Assembly: GCA_003024785.1 (NCBI GenBank)
Contig: PUQB01000255.1
Coordinates: 156,143 to 220,142, forward strand
Direction of reading: 5' to 3'
Length of the DNA: 64,000 nucleotides
Source: Selaginella tamariscina
Lineage: Eukaryota; Streptophyta; Lycopodiopsida; Selaginellales; Selaginellaceae
The notes under the pieces: model-generated
Told to the model about the DNA's origin: nothing
The model's input: the letters and a program-made list of their open reading frames with translations, nothing else
Database searches by the model: none
Made by a program: the position numbers and the translations under genes
Shown here: positions 12,761-23,449 of the stretch, in pieces
How the letters are laid out: each line of letters starts with the position of its first letter
Position numbering within the stretch: position 1 is the first letter of the stretch

Positions 12761-12984
12761 CTCTGTCTCTCTAATATTAATATGTACTAATATGTATGTA
12801 TGTCTATGTGTATAATACTATGTGTGTATATATGTATCGCTGCACGTGAAACTTTAACACTCATGGACACACACGTGTTAAACCCTGCATATATTTATTC
12901 TTGGGGTGTATGTGATACACCCACGCACACGCACACGCTGATAATATAATGAAAGAATATTCGTTTAGGGCGAATCTATAGTTT

Positions 12985-13112
12985 ATTCTTTTTAGGGTTT
13001 AAGTATATTCTTAGAAGGAATATTCGATTAGGATTATATATATTCTATTCCTTTTAGGGTTTAAGTATATTCTAGGGTTTGTAAGGCGGCGGCGGTGAAA
13101 TCTCCTTCTCAG
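12985..13112 (+). promoter_or_regulatory. Telo-box leader and likely first exon of the A2 ParB-MTase transcript
   Basis: TTTAGGGTTTAAGTATATTC occurs twice, followed by CTAGGGTTTG, the plant telo-box typical of promoters and leaders. Then comes GGCGGCGGCGGTG and a canonical donor, TTCTCAG/GTGAGATC, with the exon ending at 13112. If the transcript starts here, palindrome array 3 falls inside the first intron, whose acceptor is TTTTGCAG before 14785. Confidence 0.45.
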
Positions 13113-13469
13113 GTGAGATCTTTCTCTCTCTCACACGCACACTCCTCTGAGTTTATTTATTTATTTTTATTCACATATATATTTATATGTGTGTGTATCT
13201 TAATAATATAATTTAGATCTCTATCTCTCGCACACACACGCACAACTCGTATACATATACACACACAGATATATAATATATATATATATATCTCCTTCTC
13301 TCTCTCTCTTCTCTATAGATCTCTATCTCTCGCACCACACGCGTATATACATATACATATACATATATATGTGTGTGTGTATCTGTATAATTTTATCTGA
13401 TTTGACTATCTCTGGCACACACACGCACTCTCCTACACACCATATACATATATATATCTGTGTGTGTGT

Positions 13470-14490
13470 GTGTAGCGGTGGGATTAATCCCGCCGCTATA
13501 TGGTGAGACGTGTGTAGCGGCAGGATTAATCCCGCCGCTATATAATTAGCCACTCGGCGGCGGGATTAATCCCGCCGCCATTTCAGGCTCGAGTGAAGGC
13601 CTGGGCAGCGGGATTTATTCCGCCGCCATTGGCCTGCCTGAAGGGCCTAGGCGGCGGGATTAATCCCGCCGGATTCTGCACAGGGCATTGGCGTCCGGCG
13701 GGATTAATCCCGCCGACTAAGGCCGAGTGAAGGGCCTGGGCGGCGGGATTAATCCCGCCGCGTACGCATGCTCTGCGCGGAATTGGGCGGATTTATCCCG
13801 CCGCAAAGGCCTTCCTGAAGGGTCTAGGCGACGGGATTAATCCCGCCGGATTCCGCACAGGGCATTGGCGTCCGGTGGGATTAATCCCGCCGACTAAGGC
13901 CCGAGTGAAGGGCCTGGGCGGCGGGATTAATCCCGCCGCGTACGCATGCTCTGCGTTGGAATCGGGCGGGATTTATCCGCCGCCAAAGGCCTGCCTGAAG
14001 GGCCTAGGCAGCAGGATTAATCCCGCCCGATTCCGCGTAGGGCATTGGCGTCCAGCGGGATTAATCCCGCCGCATAGGGACCGAGTGAGGGCCTGGGCGG
14101 CGGGATTAATCCCGCCAAGCCTTCAATACCTGTTGGAGGGATGAATCCCGCAACCCTTCCTTTTTTACTCCTTTGGTGAGTCGGACCAACCCCAACGTTT
14201 TATGTCTGAACGTATAAGGTTTACAACATACCAATGGAGAGGAATGGGAAGGGTGGCAAGATTCATTTCACCATCCCTTACATGGTGGGCGAGATTAATC
14301 CCGCTGCCTTTCTGGAGTCACTAAAGAGGTGTGCTAAATAAATCCTGCCAAGTTCTCTTGAGACCGAGAAGGGTGGCAGGGTTAATCCCGCACTCCCGTT
14401 CAGGGCCTCCAGAAAGGTGGCGAGATTAATCCCGCCCACTCTTTCAGGAGGCATTGAAGGGGTGGCGAGATAATCCCGCCGCACTTCCAT
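13470..14490. repeat. Palindrome array 3 in A2
   Basis: About 17-18 copies of GGCGGGATTAATCCCGCC or near variants, with the same recurring spacers as array 1 but a different number of units. Its right end (CCAATGGAGAGGAATGG, then GGCGAGATTAATCCCG units) aligns with 550-810 of A1. Array length therefore changes between copies while the palindrome is kept. Confidence 0.9.
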
Positions 14491-14823
14491 ATGAATATAT
14501 ATGTGTATTAGTATATATAAGTTGCATATCTCATTTTATTTACTTTTATCATCTTATCATAATATTTCGAGTAAAAGCCAGTAAACTATGTAAAACTGTC
14601 AAAAACTCACATTTGTGGTGGTTCTAAAAATAAATATTTATCTTTCTTTTGCACTAGCACAAAGGTGAGCTTTGGACAGTTAATTCCGTCCACTTCTCTC
14701 TGTGTATTATTTTTGTATATTCGGGTTTATACAAGTGTGTGTGCGTTTTTATATGATTTGTATTTATAATGTATTATTTTGCAGAAGGACGATTTAATTA
14801 AACAAGGAGATCGAGTCATTAGT
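14491..14823 (+). other. Leader of the A2 ParB-MTase gene
   Basis: Aligned with 811-1152 of A1. Contains the conserved hairpin (arms about 14594-14617 and 14658-14681) and ends with the acceptor TATTATTTTGCAG, then exon AAGGACGATTTAATTAAAC that leads to the ATG. Confidence 0.55.
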
Positions 14824-17800
14824 ATGGAGTCGTCGTTAAATTCTGGGTAAGAATTAAAATAAAATCTGTTATATTCGGATATGTGCTTGAAGAATAATCA
14901 TTTTTGTATTCAGATGTGGAATTGAGGTGGCATTAAAGACGAGAGCAGGAGAAGAATGGGCAGGGGGATTCTGGAATCAACTTGGCCATATTTCAAACTA
15001 AACGGAAGCGCATTGGAACAACCATGGTTGCTGTCAAATTAACCTCTATCACATCGCATGGACAAGCAAAATAATGGAAAGTGGGTGCTAGTTAAGCATC
15101 CGAAAGCATGCTGCGAACCCAGATTGAGCGATGCTTGAAACATATGCCTTGTTCCATCCAATGTCACGTTCTCGAATCCAGAGGTCAGTTACAACATTAA
15201 TTTCGGGTGGTTTTGTCGACTTGTGGATAATGACGTTCACGTGTTCACTAATGATGTTGACCGTGGAGTTCTTCTTCAACTCAACGAAAGCCCATCTATG
15301 GAGGGGATCCAACTGGATGTCTATTCGAAGATCTTCAGACTCATCGAGTAGGTGTATTCTCAGGAGATTTGCTTCACAATACAAAAATCCACAAGTGGAG
15401 CAATCGTCCCTCTTCACATTGAAGAAACAGCGACACATTAAGGAGATTGAGAGGGTGGCTTGGTCTCAGGTTCTTTATATCAGTTCAATTTGCTTAGCAA
15501 ATTTCGGAGAGCTGGAAGAGTGTGCCGAGAACATTAGAACAACATCAATCGGGGATCACACATGTTGATTCGGATCGTAGAAGAAAATCATTAGTCGTTT
15601 TGTCAGCTGCACCTATGGTGTCCCATGCTGCAATAAGCCACAAGGAAATGATGTTGGATGATAGGATTTACGAGTGTAGGGTTAAGTATTGCAGCGTCAA
15701 CCCAAACTTCAATTACAGGCCACTCAATCAGGAACGTGTAGCTGAGCTCATGGAGAAGATGAAGGACGACAATTCTTACACCGTTCCACATAATGCTGTT
15801 TTGTGCGCATCACGGACGGAGAATAATCAATCAAGTACTACATCATTAGTGGCCAGCACACAATAACGGCAGCCCAACGACTTCTCGAAACACAACAAAG
15901 GAACGATGGCAACAAAACTTTCCGAGCATACCCGTGAGAAGCTGACAAAAAGATCGGCGTTTTTAGCGAAGCCGAATCTCACAATCGAGCAGTACCATAA
16001 GTTATCGGCGGAATGGGACGCTGCAGACACCAACCACTACAACAGCAAAATATGGGAGAAGTTCAAACACACGCGAGCCGTGTGGGAATCTCTTCAGCGA
16101 CCACAAAGAGCTACCGCAGGGAATACACAATCTGCGGACTACCGGGTAAGCAAATTGTTTGGGCGGGATTTATCTCGCCGGTATATTAATCTGTCTTTTT
16201 TCTCAGAGAGTTGAAGAAATTGTAGCAGTTGATTTTGCCCAGGTGGGCGGGAAGGAAACATCCTTTTGATGATGTTGATTTCTTGTCCCGAAGATAGGAT
16301 CTTTGCCAAATGGTTGGGGATTATGGAATCCTTTTCAAAAGGAACACTGAAGAAGAAGCAGACAAGTGAAGGGAGCCCTCAGAAAGTCTGCAAAGAAACC
16401 CAGTAAGACGCCGAAGGCTAAGTCTGTTCAATCTATAAAGGATGTAGACAACGATTTCAAGCTCACATGGTTGAAGCCTTTAAATGGAACAACGATGGAG
16501 GAGATGGAAGTCTTGGCTGATTTGGTGATTGATGGCAAATTACAATTAACAACAGCAGCCCACCTCTCCTTTTCATCTCAAGGCAATGGAGTTGAAGACG
16601 GTCAGGCACTTCAAGGAGTGGTTGGGAATACACTGCCACAAACTGGGTTGGACCTCGGCTTCAACATACGAAGAGGTCAGCAAATATTTGCATGTGACAA
16701 CGATGATATGCTTGTCGAATGGGTGAATCAATCGGAAGATCTGGGCAAGAATCTATTGCACGCCAACGCCAAAAAGGAGAACATTGCGATGACGCCTTCT
16801 CTTATGGCAGTCCTTCAGCAGCGGAGAACCGAGTTGAACCTTATAAAGGAGGATGCTACGAATCACGACAAGCCCTACAGATGTTTGTTGTTGATTCGGA
16901 GACTTTATGGGGTAACATCACTGCTTGTAGGAAACCGTTTCAATTGTTCGTGATGGATCGGCGGGTGTCAAAAAATCCTTCGACAGACAGGACACTAGAG
17001 GATTTGGTGGAGAAACTTAGCCGTGCAAGTATGTACAAGAAGGTATTTATTATTGAATTCATACTTGCACTCTTGACTGATATCTACGTTTTCAGGTATT
17101 TATTTCTTGATTCTTGCTCATGTCACCGATACTTTGCCTTCTCCTTTGCCAAGAGAATAAACATCGTTGGACAGGATTTTATATGAATGATGCTGATCCG
17201 AAGTGCATTGATTCGTTGTTCACTTGGTTGTTAGGAATGCGCCAAACAATTTCAAACTTCCAAATGACTGGCCAGGCATCTGTTTGCACTCCAACGGCCC
17301 TGAACCTCCATCCGATACACCGATAGGTGAGAGTGACGTATTCGGCAATGTACGTTATCCAAACATCACAAGTCAAGCGGCACGGAGCATCGTCAACTTG
17401 ATCAGGGGTCCTCACAGTGATGCGTGGGTTTTTGACTACTGCACTAGGGGGTCCGTCTTGAAGGAGTGTTACCTTCGGCATACATGTGTGTTTGCCGTTG
17501 AAAAGGATAAGACCATGGTTGAGGACCTGAACAAGTGGATAGATAGGTTCAACTGAGTACCCCAACGAATCCATAAAGGAGTATTTGAGAAAGTTCCCTC
17601 CAGATAAGTGCGATAGCTCTGAAGGCGAATCTGGTTCAATGTCGGAGTCTGAGAACGAACTTCAATCAGATATTAGACCGGAAGTTATCTCGAGGAGTAC
17701 AGAACATTCGCACACTCCATTACCCATGGAAACATCAATAGAAGATGCAGAAGATCTTGAACCATCTCACAAGCGGCTTAGACCTTCTTCGCCTCACTCA

Positions 17801-17860
17801 GAAGGTAATAGCGAAGAAGAATTGTTAATGAATTGTAGAGTGACGAATAGTTGTAAATGA
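14824..17860 (+). pseudogene. A2 ParB-like / DNA methyltransferase-like gene
   Basis: Start ATG 14824 (MESSLNSG), intron after TCTGG with acceptor GTATTCAG. An N-terminal region of unknown fold is followed by a ParB/sulfiredoxin-like domain at 15660-15910: ECRVKYCSVNPNFNYRPLN, ERVAELMEKMKDD, then KYYIISGQHTITAAQRLLE, the ISGQHxxxAA form of the ParB GxHR box. An intron at 16146-16206 carries one palindrome. Downstream, FQLFVMDRR sits where beta-class MTases have DPPY. After an intron at 17043-17095 come FLILAHVTD, NITSQAARSIVNLI and AWVFDYCTRGSVLKE (motif I position) with VFAVEKD (motif II acidic residue). The C terminus is acidic with a KRLRP patch. Homology to the element-B gene is by domain order and motif spacing. 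The catalytic residues look lost, so DNA binding without methylation is possible. Frame breaks are present. Confidence 0.72.
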
Positions 17861-18106
17861 GTGTAACATAAGGCATTTTTGTATATTTCTTTATATTTGT
17901 ACAGAAAATAAATTCTCAAGGATTAATGAAGCTTTTAGTTCAAACATGGGTCACACATTAACAAGGTAAATAATATACCTTGATAATTTTAAGGTCAGCT
18001 AATTATCATTTTGCAGATGTAATGAAACAATTGAGAACATGGATTTTCAGCATTGGCATGAGGTAAGAGAGGGGTTTGGCGACAATTTCTTGTGCCACAT
18101 GTCAGA

Positions 18107-19280
18107 ATGACAGAGTTCATGCAGGAAATGGATAATAATGCAGCTCAAAACATCGTTACCATGGGGGCCACTTCAGTTTTTTCATCATCATTTTTATTGG
18201 CTTCAGTTCCGAAATCAATTTCTTCAGCGCATGCAATATCTGAATCTTGTAAGGATGATGTACAATTAAATGATGAAGGGATAGGCAACGAGATAGTGGC
18301 AACGGATAAATGTGAAAGGGAGCAAACAAGTGATTTGCAAAGTATTCAAGAGGCAACGCTATCTCATGTTACTCATGGCCATATTGTGTTGTTGGATGTC
18401 AATGGTGTTCTGCTTCATCGACAAAGGCCCGAGGATAGGAAAAAAGAAATCAAACAAGGAGATTTCATTCCTTGTCATGGTAAATTTCGATATGATATTA
18501 TTTTTCGTCCAGGGTTGGATCGTCTCTTTCAAAAGCTTAAGGAGATGGGTGCGCTTGTGGGGATTTGGTCATGCATGCAGATTCATAACTTAACACCGCT
18601 GTTGAATTTGCTTAAGAAACATTGTAGTGTTGCAGAAGAGGTGATTCGTAAAGATTGGATTTTTGACCAGCGAATATGTTATAAACCTCTCGAATTTCAC
18701 AATATAAGAAAGGAAAGCAAGCCATACTTCTTCAAGAATGAAAGAATAATTGGGACTCATGGGGAGATCAGTCGCTTAAGGATAATGAAGAATGCACATA
18801 TCTTAGTAGTAGACGACTCTCCTCAGAAGGCTATGCTCAACCAAAACATTGCTTGTATTCATCCAATCACTTTCGATCCATATTCTGATACCGATATCAT
18901 GGATGAGCTAGTGAACTACTTGGATACGTGCCTCAGAAAGAAGAATCTCGAAAATTTTTGTGAGCAGTATCCACCGTATCAACATTTCCTGAAGCTTTTC
19001 TTTCTCGTGATTTTGAATTTTATAAAATGAAGGATAGCAACCGGGCGCTTTATAATATTATTCTTAAGGAACGTCATTTTTAGATGAGCCTTTATGCAGA
19101 CCTTCTTATTACATCTTATGTATTAACAAGGATGGCAACTCCCAATTGCATTCGTGAGAGTGTTAAGTGTGGCAACAACATCAAGATATTGACCAAAATG
19201 ATTTGATTAATCCGGAGAGTGATGATTTAGACAAAATGAGGAGATTTCTCTGTATGGTTAGGAAGAAAGTATTTATAAAA
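18107..19280 (+). pseudogene. A2 FCP1/NIF-like HAD phosphatase gene
   Basis: Second copy of the gene at 4480. From the ATG at 18107 the frame stays open through all HAD motifs: HIVLLDVNGVLLHRQRP, GDFIPCHGKFRYDIIFRPG, GALVGIWSCMQIHNLTPLL, DWIFDQRICYKPLEFHNI, ILVVDDSPQKAMLNQNIAC and the C-terminal YLDTCLRKK helix. This is the full FCP1 homology domain of about 180 residues, preceded by about 95 residues of low-complexity N terminus. The frame shifts at about 18980 relative to A1, losing roughly 80 C-terminal residues. Motif I is DxNG, as in a plant subfamily of FCP1-like proteins, so the usual general acid is absent. The gene sits between the ParB-MTase gene and the right TIR in both A copies and is most simply a captured host gene. 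Confidence 0.78.
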
Positions 19281-19540
19281 AATTAACATGTTGATAAGAA
19301 AATGATTTCATTTGTAATTATGTTTGATAGTATTTCTTCATTATTGTAAACTATTTTTAGAATAATATGAATATTCTAAGATATTTTAGGAATATTCCTT
19401 ACTAAGTAAGGTTATTGAAGGATTAATTAATTAATTAATTAATATTTAAGGCTTAATTACATATTAATTAAATGATTAATTAATAATTAAAACTTAAGTA
19501 TTAATTAGTAATTTATTTTATATTCCCATTTTCACGTATC

Positions 19541-19566
19541 ATGCCCACTTTAGTTACAACATGCAT
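19541..19566 (-). repeat. Right terminal inverted repeat of A2
   Basis: Starts ATGCCCACTTTAGTTACAAC and ends ATGCAT. Reverse complement of 6125-6150 apart from two transitions. Confidence 0.9.
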
Positions 19567-19699
19567 ATATATTGTTTTTGGTATTTTCCCATTATATTGC
19601 CATGAAATAACAAAAAATCCTATCAATGTCTAACTATGGTCCTAACATCCCCCAGACTGGAGGTGTTGCATCGCCCCGATGCAACCTTATGATGTGCTT

Positions 19700-21990
19700 G
19701 TTGTTCCGCACATGGAAGTGACGAAGTTCTTCAGCTTGAGGTTCTCCTCGCGTAATTTTACGTACTTCGTCCGCATTGTCCGATGTTGGAGTAGCTGCTG
19801 GGTTGAACTCGCTCATCTTCTCATGGATATTACGAACTTGGTCAACTAGTGTGTGTACGGTGTCCATGAGTACCTTGTTCTGGTCATATAAACATCGTAT
19901 GAATGTTTGACTGCTCCAAGAATTGCTTGTCGATCATATTACAGCGGTCATGAAGTTGCTGACTGATAGTAGTGTCTGCTCGTTGAAGTGCTACTTGTTT
20001 TGACACTGCGAAGGTGGGAAAGCTGACCTTCAAGAGTAGTATCCTGTGGTGGGTCTTGCGGTGGTAGTCTGGGTGAAGCAATTTGATCACGAGTGTGCTT
20101 CGAACTCCTTGAGATGTCCCGGTGTTTGGTTCTGCTGAATCTGGTTCTTGTGCTGATTGTCGTACTGCTGACTCCGTACTTGCTGTGCTGGAGGTACTAC
20201 TTGTGGTGGTATGATATGAGAAGATGTACCTGCTGTAGTTTGATGTTGAACTAATGGTGGTGACGGATCTACGGTAGGGCCCGTATTGTCGAATGGCGCA
20301 GAATCCCCACATTCCATGGGTGTTGTTGAAGTTGGTGCTGGTGGACTAACTGTGATCCGGTAGTACAATCTGTGTGTGGTATAGAAGTTGATGCGTGGCT
20401 TGTTACGCATCCTTCGCTGGTCTCCTCGAGGTAAAGGTCTTCTCTACAATACTTGATCATCGTCTTCCTCTCGTCCACAAACTCGAGTATGATTTCGGGT
20501 TCCTTTGACTGCGGCTCTTCTGGCTTTCTTTGCTTGTGTACGTGGTCGTTTCTTCGGCTTAGTTGGTAGTGGTGCATCCAAATTACGGACGTCGAAAACA
20601 TTATTCGGGTACTGATTGGTAAGACCTAACCAAAAGCCCATCCTTGTTGTGAGTACCGGTGTACCTGTCGATGCTAAGTCCGCATGTGTAATGTTGAGAG
20701 TTGTTAAAATGTGATGAAGCCGGAAATATGGACGTCTCCTTTTCCTTGCTTTTGGGGTTGTGCAGAGTGTTCAGCTCACGTTGCTGGACAATCTACCAAG
20801 AACGACATCTATGATAAAGAACAGGACCGGCAGCAGCCCTATTCACCAATACAACAGATGGGACATCACGCTTCAGATCGTCAGGAGCAGCCCCACTACG
20901 ACTAGCTCCCTCCAATCCGGTTTCGGTCCCTGTTCAGATAGATGATACATACCCGATCTCTTTATTGAATCTTGCCGGTGTTTTGCGGAAAGCGAACGCA
21001 GTGGTGATAGCCTTAATACGACTCTTATGAGGTTCGTCGCAAAATTGATGTTGGTGCCTCATTCGCCGTCTTCTGCTTCTGGAGAAACTTGTCAAAATTA
21101 TCGGTGTAGTGATGGACGTATGTGTGGACTTGTGGAATTGGATCGTAGGAGATGTCTGGATCTGGGAATTCAAAAACATCTCGAATAAGCTTACTTGTGA
21201 ATGCAAATGCCCCGCCCTGTAGTTGTAGAGCCTTGTATTGCGGTATGTATGCCTTAATCGCCTGGTCAACTAAGTGTTCACCTTGTTGATCCAATCATTT
21301 GTGTATAAACGTTTCAAAATATATCTCCAACTGCATCCTTTGAATCCATTCTCATATGTCCGAGATGAGTGTTGGTGCCGGACGAACAATACTATAAAGT
21401 ACTGGCGTAAGAGGAATTGAAACTGTCGGTTCTGACTGGGATGCCGTATTGATCGCCGTTGCAGACATACTCCTTGTGTCGGTGTACTCATCCATCGATT
21501 CCATATGTGCCTGCCAAATAAAGAAGAAAAAGACAAAAGACTTGAAGATGGGAAAGAGGAAGAAACTAAAGAAGAATTCAGAAACCCTAATGTGTGTTGT
21601 CGGCTGAGTAGTGCTCCTATTTTATACTTAGAGAATTTATGGTCTGTCAGTCTCTACGGTGTTGAGTTCAGATTGGTTGAGTGTGTGAATACCTTGGTTT
21701 GTGCTAGATTTGACAGAGAATATCTCATCATTGGATTTTGTATTCCTTGGATTTGCCGATTTCTTGATTCTGTCATTCGCTCGTGTGAGTAATCCTGTCG
21801 ATGTTTCCAGAAGATTCTGCTAACGTTACTCGCCAAGAGGCCACATGCTTTTCCATGTCTTGCTCCACTTACGGTTTTGATCGTATTCTGAGCCACTGTT
21901 TAGTGCAGATGTTTCTGGGTCCATCGTATTGTGCAATTTGTACTCCGGGTCATTATCAAGATCTTCCTCTGGCTTGTTAGATGTATATTT
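19700..21990 (-). other. Fossil region between integrase and downstream LTR of the Ty3/gypsy element
   Basis: Sense-strand fragments with no family that I recognise. One includes a basic stretch, KPKKRPRTQAKKARRAA. Some plant Ty3/gypsy lineages carry an extra reading frame at this place; this may be such a frame. Broken. Confidence 0.4.
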
Positions 21991-21999
21991 CCGTATGCG

Positions 22000-23100
22000 A
22001 TTCGTATTTGTTGTAAGTAAGACTCGTGTTGTAGCATCCATAAGAGTGACGGTGTTGTTGTCTCGTATATCGGTAATAATATATGGTCCATACCATTTGG
22101 ACTTGAATTTATGACCAATGGGTCAAAGATTTCCTTGATAATGCCATACTATTTCTCCGACTCGGAATATGGGTTCATTGTACTCGTCGTAATCGATCGT
22201 GCCACGCCTTAATACGTGTTTGTATTGCTTGTATGTTGAAAACTGCTTGTTGTCGTTTCTCATCGAGTCTTTCAAGTTGTAATAGTCGTTGTTTAACTTG
22301 CTCTGCTTCCCAATGCCGTATTCAGTGACATCCACAATGATGGAATGATATACTTTATAGGCATAATAGCTTCTAATCTGTATGTAAGTTGAAATGGAGT
22401 GAACTTTGTCACTTTATATGTAGTACAGTATGCCCATAATGCTTATGGAAGTTTTTCATCCCAGTTTTTGCGATTTGTGTTTACTATCTTGGTTAATACG
22501 TCTTCAGTATTTTGTTAGTAGCCTCTGCTTGTCCATTGCCTTGCGGATAATACGCCGTGAAGTAATGCTTTACTAAATATTCGTTGCAAAGTACTTTGAT
22601 GACGTTGTTGACAAATGAGTTCCTTGGTCACTGATAAGTTCCATTGGAGCACCAAACGTACTACATATTCTCGTAGATAAACTTAGCTACACGTGTTGCA
22701 CGGCAATCCCGTAATGCGATAGCTTCTGCCCATTTAGTAAATAATCTGAGTACCAATATATATGATTCTTGCTGCTTTTAGGATTGATTGGTCCCATAAA
22801 ATCCATTCCCCATTTCATAAATGGAGCTAATGGTTCCGTTGGATGTAATGGTTGAACTTGATGGTGCGGAGCTGGTTGATGTTCGTTGCACTTCAAACAT
22901 CTTTGACAATATTCGATAGCATCCTTGAATAACGTGGGCCACCATAATCCGGACTGTAATATTTTTTTGTGTTAACGTTTTTGCAAAATGTCCACTGTTC
23001 CCCTGAGTGAGCTTCCCGTAATACAGCTGAACTTCTTCCATTGGCACACATTCTCCTTAAAACTTCATCTTTGCCCTTTTATATAGTATACCTACACCAT
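22000..23100 (-). other. Fossil integrase region of the Ty3/gypsy element
   Basis: Core block MKWGMDFMGPINP and the WYGPY (GPY/F) module near the C end are recognisable. I see no chromodomain after it. Broken. Confidence 0.65.
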
Positions 23101-23449
23101 GCAGTATGGCTTACATCATAAGACGAGTTGTTTACGTTGTTGCGTACTTATCTGGTGCTGTTCCAGTAGTTAAAAAGTGTTCAATATCTTGTAGATATCC
23201 TTTGTGATTTCCATGTTTTGGTTGTTGTTCTTGTTGTATCTGAAATAAGTTAGCATCTGGTAGTTCATCATTCACACAACACCTTCTTCATTCGTAATAC
23301 GGCTTAAAAAATCTTCTTGTTGGTGTAGTTTGCCTGGTTTATGGATGATTTGAAAGTCGAACTCCTTAATAATAAAAACCAGTGTACTAATCTTCCTTCG
23401 AGCTTAGCTTGCTTAGTAAGTGTGTAAGAGCTTGATGATTGACAATGAA

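Larger units (their letters stand above)
10600..13090. other. AT-rich central region of A2 with tandem repeats and microsatellites
   Basis: No gene that I can support. It holds the 320-340 bp tandem repeat (11206-11930), CA/TG and CATACATACACACC microsatellites (11960-12780) and a telomere-like block. Composition differs sharply from both flanking arrays. Confidence 0.6.
6125..19566 (+). mobile_element. Element A, copy A2: complete 13.4-kb DNA transposon
   Basis: Both ends are visible: left TIR 6125-6150 and right TIR 19541-19566, 26 bp with two mismatches. Both flanks are the same LTR. Left flank ends CAATATAT and right flank begins ATATATTG, while the uninterrupted LTR at 28139 reads CAATATATATTG, giving a 4-bp ATAT duplication (up to 8 bp if the TIR starts further in; the AT run blurs this). 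Content: DUF7869-like transposase (minus), palindrome array 2, AT-rich centre, palindrome array 3, ParB-MTase gene and FCP1-like gene (plus). Several frame breaks show that this copy is not fully coding now. The superfamily is uncertain; I would place it near transposases with a DUF7869-type RNase H fold. Confidence 0.85.

Noticed and set aside
60-14490. Proteins rich in GGINPA / AGLIPP read from the palindrome arrays on both strands
   Set aside because: They are translations of GGCGGGATTAATCCCGCC; no initiation context and no constraint on frame between copies.
60-14490. E2F-type sites in the palindrome (CCCGCC half)
   Set aside because: The half-site ATCCCGCC lacks the second T of the plant consensus, and the repeat number is far above normal promoter use.
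1-19566. A1 and A2 as a simple tandem segmental duplication
   Set aside because: Inverted ends at both A2 borders and LTR sequence rejoining across A2 show a transposon insertion.
19567-19647. The downstream LTR as a truncated 80-bp remnant
   Set aside because: The rest of it continues at 5930-6124 on the other side of A2, so it is split rather than short.
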